Shown here in pieces: positions 1 to 5,673 of a stretch of DNA of 10,056 nucleotides. Below the pieces are notes generated by a model. That model was not told the DNA's origin, searched no databases, and saw only the letters and a program-made list of their open reading frames with translations. The number at the start of each line of letters is the position of its first letter. Position 1 is the first letter of the stretch. Source of the DNA: Planctomycetota bacterium (GTDB taxonomy: Bacteria; Planctomycetota; MHYJ01; JACPRB01); contig JACQFK010000308.1 in assembly GCA_016200125.1 (NCBI GenBank), positions 1-10,056 on the forward strand, in the 5' to 3' direction. The translations under genes and the position numbers were made by a program.

Positions 1-57
1 AGACAGGCCGGGGGCGAATCGCTAGAACTCACTGTTCCCTGAATTGAGGACTTTGCC

Positions 58-2010
58 ATGAAACGATCTCTCACCCTGATCCTCTCGATGGCCGTCGTCA
101 CCGCGCTTGCCGCCTCGCAGGCCGAGAAGACCCCGGGGGCGAAGCCCCTCAAGATCGGCGACGGCATCTGGTTCGAGCAGCACAACGACATCGGCAAGCC
201 CAGCTGGCTCGGCTCGAATGTCGCGTGGATCGAATTCTCGGACTACGTCGCCGTGATCGACACCGCCTTCCCGCAGGGCGCGGAGGAGGCGATCCGCAAC
301 ATCAAGGCGACCACGAACAACAAGCCGATCCGCTACGCCTTCCTGACCCATTACCACGGCGACCACGCGCTGGGAACGGGCGCCTTCGCGAAGGAGGGGA
401 CCACGATCGTCGCCCACGAGAACGCGCGGAAGGAGTTCCTGGCGCGGAACCTCGAGGGCTACCTCAAGACCGCCGAGAAGGACCCCGTCTACGCGAAGTA
501 CAAGCCGACGGCGCCGAGCCTGACCTTCACGGACAAGTTCATCCTCGACGACGGGAATCGGCGCGCCGAGGTCTACTACTTCGGCCAGGCCCACACCACG
601 GGCTGCATCTTCATCTACCTGCCCAAGGAGAAGATGGTCTTCACCGGCGACTCCTGCGTGAACGGCCCTTTCAACTATTGCGGCGACTCCGACACCGCCA
701 GCTGGATCGAGGTGCTGACGCAGGTGCAGTCGCTCGAGCCCGACGTGGTCGTTCCCGCCCACGGGGCGGTGGCGAAGCGCGACCTGCTCCAGACCCAGAA
801 GCAGTACTTCATCGAACTGCGGGCCCAGGTCGCCGCCCAGATCCGCGACGGGAAGACGCTCGCGGAAGCGAAGGCGAACGTCGACGTCCCCATGTGGAGG
901 CAGTGGACGGGCGAGAAGAAGATGAGCGAGGAGAACATCTCGCACGTCTACCGCGAGATGACGCGCGGTCCCCTCAACTGGGCCACGGGCGACCTGAACC
1001 AGCCGGGCCGCTCGGCCGTCGCGATCCCGGTGGAGAAGGGCAAGGAGCCGAAGCTGAGGTTCCTGCTCGGCGCCGTCTCGCCCGAGGACCGGGCGGCCTT
1101 CAAGGAGGTCGCGCCGAACGTTGAAATCGTCGTCGCGAAGGACAAGGACGAGGCGCTGCGCCTGGCGCCGGAAGTCGACGGCTGCGCGGGCAACTTCGTC
1201 ACCCCGGAGTTCCTGCGGGAGGCGAAGAAGCTGCGCTGGGTGCAGCAGTTCAGCGCGGGCGTGGAGCAGATCACGTTCATCTCCGAGCTGCAGAACAACG
1301 AGCAGGTCGTGCTGACCAACATGCGGACGATGTACGGGCCGCCCATCTCCGACCACGTGATGGGGATGATGCTGTCGCTCTACCGGAGCCTGCCGCACTA
1401 CCAGGACCTGATGAAGACGGGGACCTGGGGCAAGGGCGACCAGGCGCCCTTCCAGAGCGAGCTGCTCGGGAAGACGCTGCTCGTCGTGGGCCTGGGCGGC
1501 AACGGCGGCGAAACGGCGAAGCGCGCCCACGCCTTCGGCATGAAGGTCCTCGCGACCGACCCCAAGGACATGGCCTGCCCGGCCTACGTCGCGCGGCTGG
1601 AGAAGCCCGACAAGCTCAACGCGCTGCTCCCGGCGGCCGACGTCGTCGTGCTCGCGGCCCCGCTCACGCCCGACACCCGGGCGCTCTTCGGCAGCGACCG
1701 CATCGCCCTGATGAAGGAGGGCTCCTTCCTGATCAACATCGCGCGGGGCAAAATGGTCGACTCCGCCGCGCTCGCCTCGGCGCTCCAGTCCAAGAAGCTG
1801 CGGGGCGCGGGCCTCGACGTCACCGAGCCCGAGCCGCTGCCCCCCGACCACGCGCTCTGGAAGATGTCCAACGTGATCCTCACCCCGCACGTCTCGGGGC
1901 AGTCGCCGGGCACGCGGTTCCGGACTCGTCAGCTCTTCATCGAGAATATGAAGAGATTTGCCGCAGGGGAGCCCCTGATCAACGTGGTGGACAAGAAAGC
2001 GGGCTACTAA
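58..2010 (+). CDS. Exported MBL-fold metallohydrolase fused to D-2-hydroxyacid dehydrogenase
   Basis: The 650-residue protein has two complete enzyme domains. Residues 1-22 look like a Sec signal peptide: KR, then a hydrophobic stretch, then SQA before EK, with no twin-arginine motif. Residues about 30-310 are a metallo-beta-lactamase fold: metal ligands H98, H100, D102, H103 (THYHGDH), H179, D198 and H235 are all present. Residues about 332-648 are a full D-isomer 2-hydroxyacid dehydrogenase: a Rossmann GLGGNG loop at 478-483, D501 at the end of beta-2 (suggesting NAD rather than NADP), and catalytic R563 (NIARG), E592 and H611 (TPHVSG). The spacing R563-E592 equals the R240-E269 spacing of E. 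coli SerA. The start is supported by GAGGA at 46-50, seven bases upstream. Known family roles are thioester, lactone or lactam hydrolysis and NAD-linked 2-hydroxyacid/2-oxoacid interconversion. The true substrate is unknown. A coupled pair (hydrolase releasing a D-2-hydroxyacid, then its oxidation) is inference. The domain calls are firm; the joint function and cell location are not. Confidence 0.9.
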   Translation: MKRSLTLILSMAVVTALAASQAEKTPGAKPLKIGDGIWFEQHNDIGKPSWLGSNVAWIEFSDYVAVIDTAFPQGAEEAIRNIKATTNNKPIRYAFLTHYHGDHALGTGAFAKEGTTIVAHENARKEFLARNLEGYLKTAEKDPVYAKYKPTAPSLTFTDKFILDDGNRRAEVYYFGQAHTTGCIFIYLPKEKMVFTGDSCVNGPFNYCGDSDTASWIEVLTQVQSLEPDVVVPAHGAVAKRDLLQTQKQYFIELRAQVAAQIRDGKTLAEAKANVDVPMWRQWTGEKKMSEENISHVYREMTRGPLNWATGDLNQPGRSAVAIPVEKGKEPKLRFLLGAVSPEDRAAFKEVAPNVEIVVAKDKDEALRLAPEVDGCAGNFVTPEFLREAKKLRWVQQFSAGVEQITFISELQNNEQVVLTNMRTMYGPPISDHVMGMMLSLYRSLPHYQDLMKTGTWGKGDQAPFQSELLGKTLLVVGLGGNGGETAKRAHAFGMKVLATDPKDMACPAYVARLEKPDKLNALLPAADVVVLAAPLTPDTRALFGSDRIALMKEGSFLINIARGKMVDSAALASALQSKKLRGAGLDVTEPEPLPPDHALWKMSNVILTPHVSGQSPGTRFRTRQLFIENMKRFAAGEPLINVVDKKAGY

Positions 2011-2762
2011 CCCGGGAGCCTGAACGTCAACAGGGCCGGCTCGTTCGTCGGCCCTTTGAGCAGGCCTTCGCCGTTGGGGCCGGTCACCAGGCTGTTGCCC
2101 TGCAGCAGGCGCCCCTTCCAGGGACCCTCCGTCACCGGGCCCACGCCGTTCGGCGAGACGATGTAGAGATCCCGGCCCGCCGTGCGCAGCCGGTAGGTCT
2201 CGCGGATCCAGGCGATGTTCGTCGCCTCGCCGCCGGGCTCCACGGCCCAGGCCGAGGGGGAGATGATCAGGCGCGCGCCCAGGTCGTAGAGGGCGTCGGT
2301 GATCACCGGGGTCCAGCTGTCGGCGCAGATGTCCAGCGCCATCGTGCGGCCTTCGAAGTCGAAGACGTTGAGCGAGGTGCCGCGCGAGTAGACCTCCAGG
2401 CCGATCTCGAGCTCGTTGATCTTGCGGTGGCGCGCCAGGATCTCGCCGTCGCGGTCGAACATCACCGCGCTGTTGTAGAGGCGGCCGCCTTCGCGCTCCT
2501 CGAGGCCGACGACGATGGCCAGGCGGTGGCGCTTCGCGGCCTCCTTGAAGGTCTGGGTGAGCGGGCCGGGGATCACCTCCGCGGCGCTGCGGGCCGACGA
2601 GCTCAGCCAGCCCGCCAGCGAGCATTCGGGGAGGGCGACGACGTCGCACTTCGACGCCGCAGCCTCCTCGATGCAGTGGTAAAGCTCGCCCAGGTTGGCA
2701 GACTTATCGCCCATCGCGACCCGGACCTGGCCCAGGCCGATCAGGAGGCAGCTGCGCGCCAT
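2007..2762 (-). CDS. Carbon-nitrogen hydrolase (nitrilase superfamily)
   Basis: The 251-residue protein carries the Glu-Lys-Cys triad of the nitrilase superfamily: E46 in LPECSLAGW, K114 in RHRKINEL and C146 in LDICADSW. The superfamily hydrolyses C-N bonds of amides, N-carbamoyl compounds or nitriles in the cytoplasm, and most bacterial members of this length are amidases. There is no signal peptide. The residues after the catalytic Cys (ADSW) differ from the common C-x-D-x-x-F-P-E pattern, so I cannot choose a substrate class such as omega-amidase or N-carbamoylputrescine amidase. The ATG at 2762 keeps the first beta strand (LLIGLGQVRV), which the next internal Met (residue 17) would destroy. 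The ribosome site in front is weak (GGAAG about 14 bases upstream). The gene is convergent with the preceding fusion gene: its TAG shares bases with the neighbour's TAA, leaving no room for a terminator. It is divergent from the CNNM-type gene on the other side. Confidence 0.88.
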   Translation of the reverse strand: MARSCLLIGLGQVRVAMGDKSANLGELYHCIEEAAASKCDVVALPECSLAGWLSSSARSAAEVIPGPLTQTFKEAAKRHRLAIVVGLEEREGGRLYNSAVMFDRDGEILARHRKINELEIGLEVYSRGTSLNVFDFEGRTMALDICADSWTPVITDALYDLGARLIISPSAWAVEPGGEATNIAWIRETYRLRTAGRDLYIVSPNGVGPVTEGPWKGRLLQGNSLVTGPNGEGLLKGPTNEPALLTFRLPG

Positions 2763-2845
2763 GGGGCCAGATTAACTTCCGCCGGTCCCCCCGGCCAGCA
2801 TCGTGATCCTCGCCATTTCGGAGTCGATCGGGTAAAAGGGTGCCC
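2763..2845. promoter_or_regulatory. Divergent intergenic region, probable promoters both ways
   Basis: This gap lies between the starts of the minus-strand nitrilase and the plus-strand CNNM-EIIA gene, so it should hold promoters for both (inference from layout). I see no convincing -35/-10 pair on either strand. It contains a short perfect inverted repeat, GCCGG at 2781-2785 and CCGGC at 2791-2795 around a TCCCC loop, and two copies of GGCCAG at 2765-2770 and 2793-2798. Either could be chance in DNA this GC-rich. Confidence 0.3.
2835..2840 (+). promoter_or_regulatory. Ribosome binding site choosing the GTG at 2846
   Basis: AAAGGG lies five bases before the GTG at 2846. It abuts an earlier in-frame GTG at 2840, where it would be too close to work. 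This favours 2846 as the start, shortening the protein by two residues relative to 2840. No ATG is available at this end of the gene. Confidence 0.45.
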
Positions 2846-4342
2846 GTGACGACCATCGCGCTGTATCTTCTCCTGGCCGGGTTCCTCCTCCTGCTCAATG
2901 CCTTCTTCGTCCTCGCGGAATTCGCGATCATCAAGCTCCGCCCCTCGCGCGTGGAGCAGCTGGTAGGCGAGGGCAACCTGCGGGCGAAGGTGGTCCAGCA
3001 CCTCCAGAGCCGGCTGGACGAGTACCTGTCCGTGTGCCAGGTCGGCATCACCGTCGCCAGCGTCGGCCTGGGCATGGTGAACGAGCCGGGGATCGCCCAC
3101 CTGTTCGTGTACCTGACGGGCGCGTCGGCCGGCTGGGCCCACACGGTCGCCAGCTTCGCCGCGCTCTTTCTGGCCTCCGCCCTGCATGTTGTCGTCGGCG
3201 AGCAGGTTCCCAAGATGTTCGCCTTGCGGCGGACCGAAGGGGCGGCGCTGTTCATCGCGCACCCCATGAGGTTCTGGCGCTACGTCTTCCTCGTTCCCCT
3301 CGTGCTCCTCAGCGGCTCCACCAAGGCCATCCTGCGCCTCATCGGCATCCGCGACCCGGTCAAGGAGACCGAGCATTCCGAGGACGAGCTCCGCATCATC
3401 CTCGCCCAGTTGCAGAGCACTGGGATGATGTCGTTCCGCCGCCTGCTGTTCCTCGAGAACATCTTCGACCTCGGGGACGTCAAGGTGCGGGACGCGATGC
3501 GCGGACGCGACGGGGTCAAGGCGCTGCGCGCCGGCGCGCCCTGGGAGGAGAACTTCAAGGTCATCCGCGATTCGCGGCTCTCCCGCTATCCCCTCCTGGG
3601 GGACGCCGTGATGCCTCTCGGCATCATCCACGTGAAGGACCTGCTCTTCGAGGGGCCCGAGAAGATGGCGGTGGCGGACCTGAAGAAGCTCGCGCGGCCC
3701 TATCTCACCGTTCACGAGGACGTGCCGCTCGAGGGCCTGCTCGGCGACTTCCAGCGCCAGCGCGGCCACCTGGCGATCGTGAAGAACACCGAGGGGAAGT
3801 GGACCGGCATCATCAGCCTCGAGGACATCATCGAGGAGGTCGTCGGCAACATCGAGGACGAGTTCGAGTCGGAGCCGAGGATCTTCATGGCCGACGCGCT
3901 CACGCCCGGCCGCGTCGTGCTGGGCGTCGACGGGTCGAGCCTGGAGGAGGCGATCGGCCAGGTCTTCGGACGCGTGGCGTCGTCGGAGCTGCCCCTTCCC
4001 GTCGAGCGGATCGTGAAGGCGGTCCTCGAGCGCGAGCGGGCGATGAGCACCTACCTCGGCAACGGCCTGGCGATCCCGCACGCGCGGCTCGAGGGGCTGG
4101 ACAAGCCGGCGCTCCTCTTTGCCCGCTCCGACGCCGGGATCCCGATCAAGGGCCGGGAGGACAAGGCGCATTTCCTGTTCGTCCTGCTCACCGCGTCCGG
4201 CTCGCCCCGCGTGCAGGTGCGGCTCCTGGCCCGCATTTGCGGCCTGATCGACAGCGAGTACGTGGTCGAACGGCTGCGCCGTGCGGAGACTCATGCCGCC
4301 GTGGTCGAAGCCATCCGCGCCGCGGAACCGATGACGCAATGA
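2846..4342 (+). CDS. CNNM/CorC-type transporter (DUF21-CBS-CBS) with C-terminal PTS EIIA domain
   Basis: About 498 residues from the GTG at 2846. Residues 1-165 are a DUF21/CNNM membrane domain: hydrophobic segments at about 2-26, 62-90, 99-119 and 141-164, with family signatures AEFAIIKLRPSRVEQL and VGEQVPK. Two CBS repeats follow at about 214-275 and 287-343, the second ending in SLEDIIEEVVGNIEDEF, as in CorC/HlyC proteins. Family members export or exchange Mg2+ and other divalent cations. The usual CorC/HlyC C-terminal domain (about 80 residues) is absent. Instead residues about 352-495 form a type-2 PTS EIIA domain (fructose/mannitol/nitrogen type), with RERAMSTYLGNGLAIPHAR and the phospho-acceptor H412. 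The reading frame is continuous, so the fusion is real in this sequence. The EIIA domain may sense PTS phosphorylation and tune ion transport, much as EIIA-Ntr regulates K+ uptake in E. coli. That role is inference. No HPr or EI gene is in view. It is first in a plus-strand run, 66 bp ahead of the methyltransferase gene. Confidence 0.88.
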   Translation: MTTIALYLLLAGFLLLLNAFFVLAEFAIIKLRPSRVEQLVGEGNLRAKVVQHLQSRLDEYLSVCQVGITVASVGLGMVNEPGIAHLFVYLTGASAGWAHTVASFAALFLASALHVVVGEQVPKMFALRRTEGAALFIAHPMRFWRYVFLVPLVLLSGSTKAILRLIGIRDPVKETEHSEDELRIILAQLQSTGMMSFRRLLFLENIFDLGDVKVRDAMRGRDGVKALRAGAPWEENFKVIRDSRLSRYPLLGDAVMPLGIIHVKDLLFEGPEKMAVADLKKLARPYLTVHEDVPLEGLLGDFQRQRGHLAIVKNTEGKWTGIISLEDIIEEVVGNIEDEFESEPRIFMADALTPGRVVLGVDGSSLEEAIGQVFGRVASSELPLPVERIVKAVLERERAMSTYLGNGLAIPHARLEGLDKPALLFARSDAGIPIKGREDKAHFLFVLLTASGSPRVQVRLLARICGLIDSEYVVERLRRAETHAAVVEAIRAAEPMTQ

Positions 4343-4360
4343 GGCGAAAACCGAAGGTGA

Positions 4361-4391
4361 GCTCCCCCCCTGTGTTTCCTCCGGGGGGAGC
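4361..4391 (+). terminator. Hairpin between the CNNM-EIIA and methyltransferase genes
   Basis: GCTCCCCCC at 4361-4369 pairs perfectly with GGGGGGAGC at 4383-4391 around a 13-base loop, giving a 9-bp very GC-rich stem 18 bases after the CNNM-EIIA stop codon. Only a three-base T run (4393-4395 region) follows, so it is a poor intrinsic terminator. It may act as a partial terminator, attenuator or 3' RNA-stabilising stem. It ends just upstream of the weak TTGGAA ribosome site of the next gene. Confidence 0.45.
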
Positions 4392-4408
4392 CGTTTGGAA
4401 TTGATCTG

Positions 4409-5104
4409 ATGGAGTTGCTCGAGGGTCGGATCTGCGCTCTGGCCGCCCTGCTGGCGGGACGCCGGAAGTTCGAGGCGCTCCTGCTGCGGCAGGGCATCAA
4501 GGACGACTCGATCCGCGACCTCCTCGACGCCGCCGCCGCGCGCGGGGTGACGGTCCGCCGGGTCCGCGAGGAGGCCCTCGACGCGCAGGCGCACGGAAAG
4601 ACCCACGGGGGGGTCCTCGTGCTCGCCGAGCCGCTGCCGCCGTCGACGCTGCCCGAGAAGATGGACTTCGTCCTCTTCCTCGACGGCGTCGACGACGGCC
4701 GCAACCTCGGGTACGCGATCCGGTCGGCGGAGGCCTTCGGCGTCCAGGCGGTGATCCTGCGGCGCCGGGCCTGGGATTTCGACGGTGGCGACGTCTCGCG
4801 CGCCTCCTCGGGGGCCTACGAGCGGCTGCCGGTCGTGATCGCCGAGGAGGCTCCGCCGGGGCTGGTCCTCATCGGCTGCACGGCGGACTCGAAGAAGGCG
4901 ATCTACGACGAGGACCTGACGCGCCCGCTGGCGCTGGCGATCGGCGGCGAGAAGCGCGGCCTGTCGGCGGCCGTCCGCGACCGCTGCGACTCCCGGGTGT
5001 CGATCCCGACCCGCGCGGGGGCGCCGTCGCTGTCGCTCACCCACGCGGCGGCGGTCGCGATGGCGGAGGTGGCGCGCCAGAGGCGTGGTATGATGGGGAA
5101 ATGA
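4409..5104 (+). CDS. TrmH/SpoU-family RNA 2'-O-methyltransferase
   Basis: The 231-residue protein matches the SpoU/TrmH (SPOUT) class, which methylates a ribose 2'-OH in rRNA or tRNA using S-adenosylmethionine. Residues about 1-75 resemble the SpoU substrate-binding domain, ending in HGGVLVLAE, as in RlmB-like enzymes. The catalytic domain runs from about 86 to 225. Motif 1 is LDGVDDGRNLGYAIRSAEAF (91-110), with the conserved N99 and R105 six residues apart. Motif 2 is IGGEKRGLS (178-186). Motif 3 is IPTRAGAPSLSLTHAAAVAM (199-218). Two departures are visible: the usual D-P-x-N of motif 1 reads D-G-R-N, and the usual SLN of motif 3 reads SLS (207-209). The active core otherwise looks intact. 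The N-terminal domain suggests an rRNA target, but I cannot name the nucleotide. TTGGAA at 4395-4400, eight bases before the ATG, is a modest ribosome site. Its TGA overlaps the next gene's ATG. Confidence 0.88.
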   Translation: MELLEGRICALAALLAGRRKFEALLLRQGIKDDSIRDLLDAAAARGVTVRRVREEALDAQAHGKTHGGVLVLAEPLPPSTLPEKMDFVLFLDGVDDGRNLGYAIRSAEAFGVQAVILRRRAWDFDGGDVSRASSGAYERLPVVIAEEAPPGLVLIGCTADSKKAIYDEDLTRPLALAIGGEKRGLSAAVRDRCDSRVSIPTRAGAPSLSLTHAAAVAMAEVARQRRGMMGK

Positions 5105-5673
5105 GGATGAGGCTCGCCTGGGCGCTCTGCCTCCTCGCGGGATGCGGCGATGCGGACGCGCAGAAGAAGGTCAACGGCACGACGACGCACAGGGCGATCG
5201 CGCAGAGGATCCCCGACGTCCCCGGCCTCGAGAATTTCGCCCGGATGAATCCCAACCTCTACCGCGGCGCCCAGCCCACCGAGGAAGGTTTCAGGCAGCT
5301 CAAGGCGATGGGTGTGAAGACCGTGATCGACTTCCGCTCCTTCCATTCCACGAAGAAGCAGGTTGAGGCGGCGGGGTTGACCCCGGTCGAGATCCCGCTC
5401 CGGGCGGATCTCGGATCGGTGCCGCCGAACGATGAGGAACTGAAGAGGTTCTTCGAGGTCGTGCTCGATCCCGCGCGGCAGCCCGTCTACATCCACTGCG
5501 CGTTCGGGAAGGACCGGACGGGCACGATGGCGGCGGTCTACCGGCTGGAGATCGACGGCTGGACGGCCGACGAGGCGCTGCAGGAGATGGAGGCCTTCGG
5601 GTACCACAACATCTACCAGGACCTGATCCGCTTCATCCGGACCTACAAGCCGCGAGGCTTCGGCAAGAAATGA
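5101..5673 (+). CDS. Lipoprotein dual-specificity/tyrosine phosphatase
   Basis: The 190-residue protein carries the Cys-based phosphatase signature H-C-x5-R at 132-139 (HCAFGKDRTG), with nucleophile C133 and phosphate-binding R139. A possible general acid is D103. The region NPNLYRGAQPTEEGFRQLKA followed by MGVKTVIDFRS resembles the bacterial DSP/'PTP-NADK-like' phosphatase family, which often has secreted members. The N-terminus (MRMRLAWALCLLAGC) is a lipoprotein signal with lipobox LAGC and lipidated C15, so the enzyme should be anchored in the envelope outside the cytoplasm. The first ATG overlaps the methyltransferase stop (ATGA), implying translational coupling. A second in-frame ATG at 5107 lies seven bases after GGGGA (5095-5099) and may be the actual start, giving an equally good lipobox signal. 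Its substrate (phosphoprotein, polyphosphoinositide-like or other phosphoester) cannot be told from sequence. It sits directly ahead of a glycosyltransferase gene, again with an ATGA overlap. Confidence 0.87.
   Translation: MRMRLAWALCLLAGCGDADAQKKVNGTTTHRAIAQRIPDVPGLENFARMNPNLYRGAQPTEEGFRQLKAMGVKTVIDFRSFHSTKKQVEAAGLTPVEIPLRADLGSVPPNDEELKRFFEVVLDPARQPVYIHCAFGKDRTGTMAAVYRLEIDGWTADEALQEMEAFGYHNIYQDLIRFIRTYKPRGFGKK

Noticed and set aside
58..2010. The MBL-dehydrogenase gene as an assembly join of two separate genes
   Set aside because: The frame is continuous, both domains are complete, and the roughly 20-residue linker (about 310-331) keeps normal codon usage with no internal ribosome site and start. 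A real fusion is the simpler reading, though only reads could exclude an error.
22..2649. Very long minus-strand open frame (875 codons) opposite the fusion gene
   Set aside because: Its translation is dominated by Arg, Gly, Pro, Asp and Leu with no recognisable motif, and it runs antisense to a gene with intact catalytic residues. Long antisense frames of this kind are expected in GC-rich DNA.
2781..2795. GCCGG-TCCCC-CCGGC hairpin as a terminator or operator
   Set aside because: A 5-bp stem is expected by chance in such GC-rich DNA, it lies upstream of both flanking genes and has no T run.
2741..5044. Minus-strand open frame of 767 codons opposite the CNNM-EIIA and methyltransferase genes
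   Set aside because: It spans two clear plus-strand genes and their spacer, has biased composition and no family motif. It is a codon-bias shadow.
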